A stretch of 64,000 bases of DNA from Clostridiaceae bacterium. Its GTDB lineage: Bacteria; Bacillota; Clostridia; Tissierellales; Sporanaerobacteraceae. Of this stretch, positions 17,847-25,850 are shown piece after piece. Within the stretch, counting starts at the first letter, position 1. Every line of letters begins with the position of its first letter. The notes under the pieces are model-generated. The model did not search any database. It had not been told where the DNA came from and saw nothing but the letters and a program-made list of their open reading frames with translations. The translations under genes and the position numbers were made by a program. The stretch is taken from NCBI GenBank assembly GCA_019391515.1, contig JAHXQP010000009.1:62001-126000 (forward strand), written 5' to 3'.

Positions 17847-18576
17847 GAAGACTAGAGGGTTAACAGATGTACAAACCCACTATTGTCCAGGATGTACCCA
17901 TGGGATAGTTCATAGATTAGTTGCTGAATCTTTGGAAGAGTTAGGAGTTCTTGATGATACTATAGGAGTTGCACCTGTAGGATGTTCTGTTTTAGCATAT
18001 AAATATTTTAATTGTGATATGCATGAAGCAGCTCATGGTAGAGCACCAGCAGTAGCTACAGGTATTAAAAGGGTTCACCCAGACAAATTTGTATTCACTT
18101 ATCAAGGGGATGGAGATTTGGCTTCAATAGGTACTGCTGAAATAGTTCATGCTGCTCATCGTGGAGAAAAAATTTCAACTATATTTATAAATAATGCTAT
18201 ATATGGTATGACTGGAGGACAGATGGCTCCAACAACCCTTGTAGGACAAAAAGCTACAACGGCGCCTTATGGAAGAGATGAAGCTCATGCTGGTAGACCT
18301 ATAAGAATGGCTGAAATGCTTGCTACTATCCATGGGGCAAAGTTTGTAGAAAGGGTAGCAGTGAATACTCCAGCTAATGTAAGAAAGGCTAAAAAAGCTA
18401 TAAAAAGATGCTTTGAAACACAAATTAATGGGGAAGGATTTGGAATAGTAGAAGTGCTATCTACTTGTCCAACTAACTGGGGATATACTCCAGAAGAAGC
18501 TTTAAAATGGTTGGAAGAAAATATGATACCTTATTATCCTCTAGGAAATTTTAGAACTCCAGAGGAGGTGGAATAA
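17830..18576 (+). CDS. 2-oxoacid:ferredoxin oxidoreductase beta subunit (TPP-binding)
   Basis: The 248-residue beta subunit binds thiamine diphosphate and Mg: the motif GDGDLASIGTAE is followed by FINNAIYGMTGGQMAPTT. The N-terminus HYCPGCTHGIVHRL is typical of KorB/VorA. Start is an ATG inside the alpha gene with GGAGG about 7 nt upstream, giving coupled translation. Together with alpha, gamma and delta it oxidises a 2-oxoacid to acyl-CoA and CO2 with reduction of ferredoxin. Confidence 0.93.
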   Translation: MAVVFEKTRGLTDVQTHYCPGCTHGIVHRLVAESLEELGVLDDTIGVAPVGCSVLAYKYFNCDMHEAAHGRAPAVATGIKRVHPDKFVFTYQGDGDLASIGTAEIVHAAHRGEKISTIFINNAIYGMTGGQMAPTTLVGQKATTAPYGRDEAHAGRPIRMAEMLATIHGAKFVERVAVNTPANVRKAKKAIKRCFETQINGEGFGIVEVLSTCPTNWGYTPEEALKWLEENMIPYYPLGNFRTPEEVE

Positions 18577-18579
18577 GAA

Positions 18580-19137
18580 ATGGAAGAAAGAATAGTTGTT
18601 GCAGGCTTTGGTGGACAAGGAGTTATGGCAATAGGCCAATTGTTAACTTATGCTGGAATGATTGAAAATAGACATGTATCATGGTTGCCATCTTATGGAC
18701 CAGAAATGCGTGGGGGAACTGCAAACTGTAATGTTATAGTATCAGATGAAGCTATAGGAGCACCAGTAATAGAAGAAGCAAGTGCAGTAATTGTTATGAA
18801 CAAACCATCTCTTGATAAATTTGAAGATAATGTAATAAAAGGTGGAAAACTTTTAATAAATTCATCTTTAATAGATAAGAAAGCAGTAAGGAATGATATA
18901 GATATATATTATATACCAGCTAATGAAATAGCAAGCGAATTAGGAAATGATAGGGTTGCAAATATGGTAATATTAGGAGCTTATTTAGAAGCTACTAAAT
19001 TAGTAAAAGAAGAATCTGTATTGGAAGCTTTCACTAAAGTGTTTGGAGAAAATAAAGCTCATCTATTACCTTTAAACAAAGAAGCTATCGAAAAAGGTAT
19101 GGAAGCAGCAAAAGAACAAGAGAAAGCAATGGTATAG
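18580..19137 (+). CDS. 2-oxoacid:ferredoxin oxidoreductase gamma subunit
   Basis: These 185 residues form the gamma domain that contacts CoA: VAGFGGQGVMAIGQLLTYAGM, SWLPSYGPEMRGGTANCNVIVSDE and GAPVIEEASAVIVMNKPS. It follows the beta stop by 3 nt and is the last gene of the long cdaA-to-vor series; a strong terminator comes 8 nt later. Confidence 0.93.
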   Translation: MEERIVVAGFGGQGVMAIGQLLTYAGMIENRHVSWLPSYGPEMRGGTANCNVIVSDEAIGAPVIEEASAVIVMNKPSLDKFEDNVIKGGKLLINSSLIDKKAVRNDIDIYYIPANEIASELGNDRVANMVILGAYLEATKLVKEESVLEAFTKVFGENKAHLLPLNKEAIEKGMEAAKEQEKAMV

Positions 19138-19145
19138 ATGCATAT

Positions 19146-19178
19146 AAAAGCTAGCTGAATTTCAGCTAGCTTTTAATT
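19146..19178 (+). terminator. Rho-independent terminator of the cdaA-buk-vor operon
   Basis: AAAAGCTAGCTGAA and TTCAGCTAGCTTTT form a perfect 14-bp stem immediately followed by AATTTTT. Confidence 0.92.
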
Positions 19179-19223
19179 TTTAAATAATTAGTTTTTTGTA
19201 ATAATTTACTTTAGAAAAATATA

Positions 19224-19252
19224 TTGCATTTTATTTATATTTCTGGTATAAT
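19224..19252 (+). promoter_or_regulatory. Sigma-A type promoter of ATP-grasp ligase gene
   Basis: TTGCAT (19224-19229) and TATAAT (19247-19252) are 17 nt apart. Transcription should begin near 19259, leaving a leader of about 215 nt before the coding region. Confidence 0.75.
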
Positions 19253-19258
19253 ATCAGT

Positions 19259-19475
19259 TGGGCGTATTGTACAATTCTGCTCATTATTTTCTTTCGGTTT
19301 TTATCAACTCGTTTTTATCAACTATTCTTTTTAAATTATATCTATTAAAATCTGAAATAAGAGTTTAAATAAATTTTCAAAAAAGGCTAAACTATAGCTT
19401 TACTTTCTCATGTCTAAAAACGGACGAAGCAAAAGCTAAATTCTATGGTTCTATAAAAAATAGGGGGTCTTATGT
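19259..19475 (+). other. Long 5' leader, possible structured regulatory RNA
   Basis: No gene is seen in these 217 nt. The 3' half can fold: AGCTTT near 19397 can pair with AAAGCT near 19433, enclosing CTTTCTC/GAAG-type pairing and a GTC-loop-GGAC tip, and CTATAG/CTATGG blocks flank the stem. The 5' half has a repeated TTTTTATCAACT. I recognise no known riboswitch or T-box consensus; no T-run terminator is present before the start codon, so control, if any, would be at translation. Confidence 0.4.
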
Positions 19476-20480
19476 ATGAAAATAGGTGTATTTTGGAGAA
19501 AATTCAGAAATGTGGAATTTCAGAAAAAACTTACACCAGATAAAATTTATGACGATGCTTATGAAGAAGCATATCAACATTATATGGCTCTTAAAGAGTC
19601 GGGGTATAATGCAGTTTTGCTAGAATGGAAGGTGGATCCTAGAGAAACATTGAAAAATATTATTAAGGAAAAGGTAGATTTAATATTCAATGCTTCTAGT
19701 CTTAAAGAAATTTCATTTCTTGAAGCATTTGGTATACCTTATGTAGGATCGGGTATAGATTTAGTAGCTACTAACAAAGCTGTTAGAAAAGAAATAGTAG
19801 CTTTCAATAAATTGCCTACACCTAAGTTTGTAATAGCTAGAAGTCCAAAAAAGATTCCAAAGATAGATTTAAAGTATCCATTATTCGTAAAACCTTTAAG
19901 AGGTAGAGGAAGTGCTGGTATTAGCGAGGAAAATATAATTTATAAATATGAACAACTTCCTAAAGTAGTTGAAAAAATAACTGAAAAAATAGGGCAGCCA
20001 GCATTAATTGAGGAGTTTATAGATGGAAGAGAATTAACGGTTGGAATTATTGGATATAAAGAGCCTAAAGTACTACCTCTTCTAGAAATTGGATACAATT
20101 CTGCTAAAACAAATACTTATGAGCATAAAATGTTTGATAATGAAATAATACACTGTCCAGCAGATTTTCCCAAAGATATTGAAAATAAAATTAAAGAAAC
20201 AGCTCTAGAAATATATAAAGTTTTAAATGTCAAGGATTTTGGCAGAATAGATATGATTTTAGGAAAGGATAATATACCCTATTTCTTGGAGATAAATACT
20301 TTTGCGGGGCTTACCATGGCGGCAAGAAAAGGTGAAAAAGATGTTCACCATGGATATATGGGATATATGGCAAGTGAATTAGGGTATAATAGAGCAGAAT
20401 TTATTTCTATGATTACAGAGAGCGCTATAGATAGATATGGATTAATGGATGAAGAAAGAAAAGAACCACTCATTTCATAA
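19476..20480 (+). CDS. D-alanine--D-alanine ligase-like ATP-grasp enzyme
   Basis: The 334-residue protein has the ATP-grasp layout: an N-terminal domain with IFNASSLKEISFLEAFGIPYVGSG, the central FVKPLRGRGSAGIS glycine loop, EEFIDGRELTVGI, and a C-terminal metal site KDFGRIDMIL followed by FLEINTFAGLT. True Ddl proteins have a similar EINTxPGxT ending, but the N-terminal HGxxGEDG-type motif is not seen, so the amino acid substrate is uncertain and a dipeptide or amino-acid ligase role is possible. It lies between a long leader and a c-di-AMP riboswitch, but no terminator separates it from the riboswitch other than that of the riboswitch itself. Confidence 0.72.
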   Translation: MKIGVFWRKFRNVEFQKKLTPDKIYDDAYEEAYQHYMALKESGYNAVLLEWKVDPRETLKNIIKEKVDLIFNASSLKEISFLEAFGIPYVGSGIDLVATNKAVRKEIVAFNKLPTPKFVIARSPKKIPKIDLKYPLFVKPLRGRGSAGISEENIIYKYEQLPKVVEKITEKIGQPALIEEFIDGRELTVGIIGYKEPKVLPLLEIGYNSAKTNTYEHKMFDNEIIHCPADFPKDIENKIKETALEIYKVLNVKDFGRIDMILGKDNIPYFLEINTFAGLTMAARKGEKDVHHGYMGYMASELGYNRAEFISMITESAIDRYGLMDEERKEPLIS

Positions 20481-20516
20481 AAACCATGTACAGAAATATA
20501 TGAATATTCACAATTT

Positions 20517-20685
20517 AATCGCTTAATTCTTTTATTTTAAAAGAAGCGGGGGAATCATTTATATGGGGTGAATCCTCTTAGAGGTAGAGCATACCCTTGC
20601 CCGAATCCGTCAGTTAACTCCGTCAGCGTAGAAGGGGAATAGTATTTTGATTTAGACTATGGGCCCCATAGTCTAAATTTTATTA
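20517..20685 (+). promoter_or_regulatory. Cyclic di-AMP riboswitch (ydaO/yuaA class) with terminator
   Basis: The aptamer shows the recognised class features: CGCTT (20520-20524) pairing with AAGCG (20544-20548), GCGGGGGA (20546-20553), GGGGTGAATCC (20565-20575), AGGTAGAGC, then CCCTTGCCCGAATCCGTCAG and TTAACTCCGTCAGCGTA, ending near 20638. A perfect stem with arms TTTAGACTATGG and CCATAGTCTAAA (20651-20677) followed by TTTTATT serves as the expression platform. Class members turn genes off when c-di-AMP is bound by favouring the terminator. It controls the two genes that follow. The match is by recognition of conserved blocks, not by covariance scoring. Confidence 0.9.
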
Positions 20686-20715
20686 TAAATATTGCGCTTA
20701 GGGAGGGAGTGTCTT

Positions 20716-21831
20716 ATGAAGAATTGTCTTAGTTATGGGATTGTAGGAGCAGGAAATGGAGGCCTTGCAATGTCAGGTTATCTAGCTAAAAAAGGTTTCA
20801 TAGTAAATCTATATAATAGAACCCTACAAAAAATTCTACCATTAATGGAGAGATCAACTATTACCTTGACAGGGGAAAAAGAAGGTACTGGAAAGTTAAA
20901 TATAGTTAGTGACAATATAAAGGAAGTTATTGAAAATGTAGATATAATAATGGTGACTATTCCAGCTATGGGGCATTATAGACTTGGAAAGTTAATGGCT
21001 CCATATTTAAAAGATGGTCAAATAATAATTTTAAACCCAGGTAGGACAGGTGGTGCATTAGAACTATATACTGCCCTTAGAAAAAATGGATGTGATAAAG
21101 GCATAGTTGTAGGAGAAGCTCAAACTTTCATATATGCTTGTAGGAAAACTAGTGCTAGATCTGCTCATATATATAGAGAAAAAAATGAGGTATCTCTAGC
21201 ATGTATTCCATCTACAAAGACAGATGAAGTTATCCATATGCTTTCATCTGCATATCCACAATTTGTACCTGCAAGGGATGTTATTGAAACAAGTTTAAAT
21301 AATTATGGTGCTATATTTCATCCAGCTCCTACCTTATTAAATAGTGGTCATATCGAAAGAGGGGCACCATTTGATTATTATACAGAGGGAATTACACCCT
21401 CAATTAGTAGGTTTTTAGAAAAAATGGACCATGAGAGAATGAGAATAGCCCAAGCATTGAATGTTGAAACTTGCTCATCCAAGGATTGGTTATATGAATC
21501 CTATGGAGCAGTAGGAACAAACCTTTATGAAGCCATACAAAATAATCCAGGATATAAAGGACTTTTAGCTCCTAAAGGACTAAACATAAGATATATCTAT
21601 GAGGATGTACCCTATAGTTTAGTCCCTATGTCTTCACTTGGAAAGCAATTAGGTATAGATACTCCAGCAATAGATTCTGTAATTAGACTAGCTGAACTTA
21701 TGACAGGAAAAGATTTCTGGAATAGTGGTAGAACTGTTGAACATCTTGGTCTTAATGGATTAGACTTAGATGAAATACACAATTTTGCGCAAACTGGTAT
21801 AGCTACTAAAGAAAAAGGGGTGGTGGCATAA
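20716..21831 (+). CDS. Opine-dehydrogenase-family (octopine/nopine-type) NAD(P)-dependent protein
   Basis: The N-terminal Rossmann fold has GIVGAGNGGLAMSGYLAKKG and continues to about residue 180. The C-terminal domain resembles octopine/nopine dehydrogenases, with NNYGAIFHPAPTLLNSGHIERG, where the His and Asn resemble the catalytic pair, and RPAY-like helices. Known members condense an amino acid with a 2-oxoacid reductively. The ATG at 20716 is chosen because AGGGAGGG lies 6-8 nt upstream; the in-frame TTG at 20692 lies before that site. It overlaps the next gene by one base (TAATG). Both are under the c-di-AMP riboswitch. The product is unknown. Confidence 0.82.
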   Translation: MKNCLSYGIVGAGNGGLAMSGYLAKKGFIVNLYNRTLQKILPLMERSTITLTGEKEGTGKLNIVSDNIKEVIENVDIIMVTIPAMGHYRLGKLMAPYLKDGQIIILNPGRTGGALELYTALRKNGCDKGIVVGEAQTFIYACRKTSARSAHIYREKNEVSLACIPSTKTDEVIHMLSSAYPQFVPARDVIETSLNNYGAIFHPAPTLLNSGHIERGAPFDYYTEGITPSISRFLEKMDHERMRIAQALNVETCSSKDWLYESYGAVGTNLYEAIQNNPGYKGLLAPKGLNIRYIYEDVPYSLVPMSSLGKQLGIDTPAIDSVIRLAELMTGKDFWNSGRTVEHLGLNGLDLDEIHNFAQTGIATKEKGVVA

Positions 21832-23477
21832 TGAAGAAAATAATTGCTGGCACGATAGGAAACTGTGTGCATGTCGCAGGAACAATGAACTTTTTAACAT
21901 TAGCTGAAAAAGAAGGCTATAAGACAGAATTTTTAGGTATTGCACTTTCTATAGATAAAGTTATAGAAAAGATATCAGAATTAAATCCAGATATTGTAGC
22001 TTTAAGTTATAGACTTACTCCTGAACCATTAGAAGAAATACTTTGTGAATTAAAAGAAAAGATAGAAAGACAGAATATAAACAATGTAAAGTGGATGTTT
22101 GGTGGGACAGAACCTACTGCAAAAGTTGCAGAAAAAAGTGGGATTTTTCATAAGATTTTTTATGGAACAGAAGATATAGATGAAGTGATAGCTTACCTAA
22201 AGGGAAAGGATTATAAAAAACGAGAGTTCTATCCAAAAGATCTTATTACTAGAATTAATTCTAAATATCCTTATCCAATACTTAGGCATCACTTAGGCCT
22301 TCCATCTATAGAAAAAACAACTGAAGCAATAGAAAAAGTAGCAAAAGCAGAAGTATTAGATGTTATATCAATTGCACCAGATCAAAATGCTCAGGAACAT
22401 TTTTTTGAACAAGATAAAATGGACCATAGGCTAGATGGAGCAGGAGGGGTGCCTCTAAGAAGTAGAGAAGGTTTTAGTAAACTCTATGAAGCAGCTCAAG
22501 TAGGTAATTATCCTTTACTAAGATGTTATAGTGGAACTAAAAATTTGTTACCTTTTGCTAAAGTGCTAAAAGAGACTATTGATAATGCATGGTGTGCAGT
22601 ACCACTATTTTGGTATAGCGATTTAGATAAAAGGGGGCCTAGGACTATAAGAGAAGCCATGAAAGAAAATCAACAAGTAATGAAATGGCATGGAGATAGA
22701 GATATTCCTGTAGAGGTAAATGATCCTCATCATTGGAGTTTGAGAGATGCACATGATGCCATAGGAGTAGCTGCTGCATATTTAGCTGCTTATAACGCTA
22801 AAAAAATGGGTGTAAATGACTATATAGCACAATATATGTTTAATGTACCTGCATTTATGTCTCCACAAATGGATTTAGCTAAGATGCTTGCAAAAATAGA
22901 ATTAGTAGAAAGTTTAGAAGATGAAAACTTTAGAATATATAGACAGGCAAGAGCAGGTTTAGCAAGTTTTCCAGCAGATTTAAGTCAAGCTAAAGGTCAA
23001 TTGGCTTCATCAGCTTATCTAGCTATGGCTATAAAACCTCATATATATCATGTAGTTGGATATTGCGAGGCACATCATGCAGCTGGAGCAGAGGAAATAA
23101 TAGAATCTTGTAAAATAGTTAGAGGCGTAATAAGGAATGAATTTTTAGGTACGGTAGATATGACTAAAAATTTAATAGTAGAAGAGAGGAAAAAAGAACT
23201 TATAGAAGAAGCTAATTTAATATTAGAGGCAATTAAAGTTTTAAATCCTACAGCAAAAGATCCGTTATCAGATGTAGAAACTTTATCAAGAGCAGTCGAA
23301 ACAGGATTATTGGATACTCCACAATTTAAGGGGAACCCAGCCGCAAAAGGAAAATTAACTACTCGTTTAGTTAATGGAGCACTATATCCTTATGATACTA
23401 GAGAAGGAAGAGTTATATCAGAAAGAGAAAGAATAGATAGAATAATTAAAAATAATGAAGAAAAATCAGTAGTATAA
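21831..23477 (+). CDS. Cobalamin-binding mutase-like protein (glutamate-mutase-like fold), function unknown
   Basis: Residues 1-125 look like a B12-binding domain: GTIGNCVHVAG contains the axial histidine (H14) of the DxHxxG motif, although the Asp is Cys here (C12); ALSYRLT supplies the Ser and MFGGTEPT the GG. Residues 150-548 resemble a TIM-barrel mutase domain with blocks such as SIAPDQNAQEHFFEQ, HGDRDIPVEVNDPHHW, HDAIGVAAAYLAAYNAKKMG and YCEAHHAAGAEEIIES. B12 domain before the barrel is opposite to methylmalonyl-CoA mutase and unlike OraE, and no PLP site is obvious. Coupled to the opine dehydrogenase-like gene. The reaction is unknown to me. Confidence 0.68.
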   Translation: MKKIIAGTIGNCVHVAGTMNFLTLAEKEGYKTEFLGIALSIDKVIEKISELNPDIVALSYRLTPEPLEEILCELKEKIERQNINNVKWMFGGTEPTAKVAEKSGIFHKIFYGTEDIDEVIAYLKGKDYKKREFYPKDLITRINSKYPYPILRHHLGLPSIEKTTEAIEKVAKAEVLDVISIAPDQNAQEHFFEQDKMDHRLDGAGGVPLRSREGFSKLYEAAQVGNYPLLRCYSGTKNLLPFAKVLKETIDNAWCAVPLFWYSDLDKRGPRTIREAMKENQQVMKWHGDRDIPVEVNDPHHWSLRDAHDAIGVAAAYLAAYNAKKMGVNDYIAQYMFNVPAFMSPQMDLAKMLAKIELVESLEDENFRIYRQARAGLASFPADLSQAKGQLASSAYLAMAIKPHIYHVVGYCEAHHAAGAEEIIESCKIVRGVIRNEFLGTVDMTKNLIVEERKKELIEEANLILEAIKVLNPTAKDPLSDVETLSRAVETGLLDTPQFKGNPAAKGKLTTRLVNGALYPYDTREGRVISERERIDRIIKNNEEKSVV

Positions 23478-23486
23478 AATTAATTT

Positions 23487-23516
23487 AAAAATAGGCTGTT
23501 TAAACAGCCTATTTTT
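23487..23516 (+). terminator. Rho-independent terminator of the riboswitch operon
   Basis: A perfect palindrome, AAAAATAGGCTGTTT and its complement, ending in TTTTT. Confidence 0.92.
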
Positions 23517-23890
23517 ATGCTTAGTTAAGCACACTCAATTTAATTATTAATTTTAAATTACTATATATGTTATAATATAACTGGGAGAATTATAAGTAAA
23601 AAATGGGATTAGGAGAGTTAAAATATTGAAGGTTATTGGTACTACAGTTAGGGAGAATAAAGAAGTTTTAAGAGATATTGATGGGGAAAATTAAAGCTAT
23701 TATCTAAAATAGTTAATATCTTGTTATAGATATATTAAAATGTAATTCAGGCCATGGGATATTTTGGAAAAAGGATTGAAAAAACCTTTTATTTAATATA
23801 TACTATTCCTTATAAGTTGAAAGTAATATATAAATCTAATGATCATATATGTTGCACGTGTTGCTATTAGTAGGTTTGGAGGTGTATATA
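23517..23890 (+). other. Intergenic region and probable leader upstream of fabH
   Basis: The 374 nt hold a -10 like TATAAT (23571-23576) with no good -35, and a possible 22-codon reading frame starting TTG at 23627 (KVIGTTVRENKEVLRDIDGE), which has an AGGAGAG site upstream but is too short to identify. It might be a leader peptide or the remnant of a gene. Around 23820, GAAAGTAATATATA resembles part of the inverted repeat upstream of fabZ/fabF2. No other gene is seen. Confidence 0.4.
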
Positions 23891-24886
23891 TTGAATACTA
23901 CATATTCTGTAGGAATTTCAGGAGTAGGAAGTTATGTTCCCGAAAAAATAGTAACAAATGATGACTTAAGTAAGATAGTAGATACTTCAGATGAATGGAT
24001 AAGGACTAGAACAGGGATTTGTGAAAGAAGGATAGCAGAAAGAGATATGGCAACTTCGGACCTGTGCACAGAAGCTGTAAAAAAAGCTATTAGGGATGCG
24101 AATATTTCGCCAAAAGATATAGATTTAATTCTTGTGGCAACAGTTACACCTGATATGGCATTTCCTTCTACTGCATGTATTGTGCAGAAGAATATAGGAG
24201 CAAGTAATGCCAGCGCTTTTGATATATCAGTTGGGTGCTCAGGTTTTTTATATGGATTGGCCATAGGTTCTAATTTCATAGCAACTGGAGCATATGATAC
24301 AGTTTTAGTTGTTGGAGCTGAGATACTATCTCGAATATTGGATTGGAAAGATAGGAATACTTGTGTACTTTTTGGAGATGGGGCAGGAGCTTGTGTTTTA
24401 CAGAGATGTGAAAGTGGAAAAGGTATACTTTCTTATGATTTAGGAGCAGATGGAACAAATGGACATTTTTTAACTCAACCGGCAGGAGGTTCTCTAAATC
24501 CTGCATCTATTGAAACTGTAAATAAAAGACTCCATTATGTACATATGGATGGGAGAGAGGTTTTTAAGTTTGCAGTAAGATCTATGGAGAAAGCATCTAA
24601 AAGTGCATTAGAAAAAGCAAACATTCCTTTGGAAGCTATTAATTATCTTATTCCTCATCAGGCAAACATAAGAATTATTGAATCTGCAGCTAAAAGGCTT
24701 AAGATAGAAAGAGATAAAGTATATGTGAATTTAGATAAGTATGGAAATATATCATCTGCTTCAATACCTATTGCTTTAGATGAAGCTTTTCATAAAGGTT
24801 ATATAAAAAAAGATGATATAGTTTTATTTGTAGCTTTTGGTGCAGGACTTACTTGGGCATCAGTATTATTGAAATGGAATAAATAA
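23891..24886 (+). CDS. fabH: 3-oxoacyl-ACP synthase III (KAS III)
   Basis: FabH starts fatty-acid synthesis by condensing acyl-CoA with malonyl-ACP. The Cys-His-Asn triad is visible: DISVGCSGFLYG (C116), PHQANIRI and YGNISSASIP. A TTG at 23891 fits best, since GGAGGTG ends 6 nt upstream and the preceding in-frame ATG adds a hydrophobic extension (LHVLLLVGLEVYI) that family members lack. First gene of a six-gene operon in the order fabH-fabK-fabD-fabG-acpP-fabF. Branched acyl-CoA from the VOR pathway could be a primer; this is inference. Confidence 0.93.
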   Translation: MNTTYSVGISGVGSYVPEKIVTNDDLSKIVDTSDEWIRTRTGICERRIAERDMATSDLCTEAVKKAIRDANISPKDIDLILVATVTPDMAFPSTACIVQKNIGASNASAFDISVGCSGFLYGLAIGSNFIATGAYDTVLVVGAEILSRILDWKDRNTCVLFGDGAGACVLQRCESGKGILSYDLGADGTNGHFLTQPAGGSLNPASIETVNKRLHYVHMDGREVFKFAVRSMEKASKSALEKANIPLEAINYLIPHQANIRIIESAAKRLKIERDKVYVNLDKYGNISSASIPIALDEAFHKGYIKKDDIVLFVAFGAGLTWASVLLKWNK

Positions 24887-24898
24887 AGGATGGTGTAT

Positions 24899-25849
24899 AT
24901 GTTTAATACAAAGGTATGTGATATTTTAGACATAGAGTATCCAATTATACAAGGTGGAATGGCTTGGGTAGCAACCCATGAATTAGCTCAAGCAGTATCG
25001 AATACAGGAGGATTAGGAGTCATTGCAGCAGGAGCCGCACCTGTGGAAGTTGTAAGAGATGAAATAAAAAAGTTGAAGGAAAATACAGATAAGCCTTTTG
25101 GTGTAAATATAATGCTTATGTCTCCTTTTGCTGAAGATATAGTAGAATTGGTTTGTGAAGAAAAAGTTCCTGTTGTTACTACTGGGGCTGGAAATCCTGG
25201 TAAATATATGGATAAGTTTAAAAGTAGTGGAATAAAGGTTATCCCTATAGTTCCTTCAGTGGCATTAGCAAAAAGATTGGAGAGGCAAGGAGCAGATGCA
25301 CTTATAGTAGAAGGTACGGAAGCTGGTGGACATATTGGGGAGTTAACTACTATGTCTTTAGTTCCACAAGTAGTAGATGCTATAGATATTCCAGTTATTG
25401 CAGCAGGGGGAATTGCAGATGGGAGAGGTTTTTTAGCAGCTCTTTCTTTAGGGGCTGAAGGAATACAAATGGGGACTAGATTTGTTTGTTCCACTGAGTG
25501 TATAGCTCATGATAATTATAAGAATAAAATTGTGAAAGCAAAAGATAGGGACGCAATAGTAACAGGAAGAAGTACAGGTTATCCAGTAAGAGTGATAAAA
25601 AATAGATTTTCTAAAGAATATGTAAAATTAGAAAAAGAAGAAGTTCCTTTTGAAGAATTAGAAGAATTAGGGGCAGGAAGATTGAGGCTAGCTGTAAGAG
25701 AAGGAGATACAGACAATGGATCTTTAATGGCTGGACAGATTTCAGGTATGATTAAAGATATAAAATCCTGTGAAGAAATTATAAATAATATTATAAAAGA
25801 TGCAGAAAAAGAACTTAATAAATTGTATAGTTTTAAAAGAGGTGAGTAA
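24899..25849 (+). CDS. fabK: Enoyl-ACP reductase FabK (FMN type)
   Basis: This 2-nitropropane-dioxygenase-like flavoprotein starts with VCDILDIEYPIIQGGMAWVATHELA and contains VEGTEAGGHIGELTTM and IAAGGIADGRGFLAALSLGAEGIQMGTRF, which bind FMN. FabK replaces FabI and is triclosan-insensitive in Firmicutes. ATG at 24899 chosen because the in-frame ATG at 24890 is too close to the AAGGA site. Two nucleotides separate it from fabD. Confidence 0.93.
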   Translation: MFNTKVCDILDIEYPIIQGGMAWVATHELAQAVSNTGGLGVIAAGAAPVEVVRDEIKKLKENTDKPFGVNIMLMSPFAEDIVELVCEEKVPVVTTGAGNPGKYMDKFKSSGIKVIPIVPSVALAKRLERQGADALIVEGTEAGGHIGELTTMSLVPQVVDAIDIPVIAAGGIADGRGFLAALSLGAEGIQMGTRFVCSTECIAHDNYKNKIVKAKDRDAIVTGRSTGYPVRVIKNRFSKEYVKLEKEEVPFEELEELGAGRLRLAVREGDTDNGSLMAGQISGMIKDIKSCEEIINNIIKDAEKELNKLYSFKRGE

Positions 25850-25850
25850 A

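Noticed and set aside
19259-19475. Leader considered as a T-box or a known riboswitch
   Set aside because: No T-box AGGGTGGNACCGCG block or other recognised aptamer consensus is present and there is no terminator stem, so it is left unassigned.
21831-23477. Considered as D-ornithine aminomutase large subunit (OraE)
   Set aside because: OraE has a PLP lysine site and its B12 domain at the other end; no ora/ort partner genes are adjacent.
24988-25494. 168-codon open frame on the minus strand opposite fabK
   Set aside because: It is a shadow of fabK: the plus-strand gene has all FabK motifs, and the minus frame has no family likeness and no ribosome-site support.
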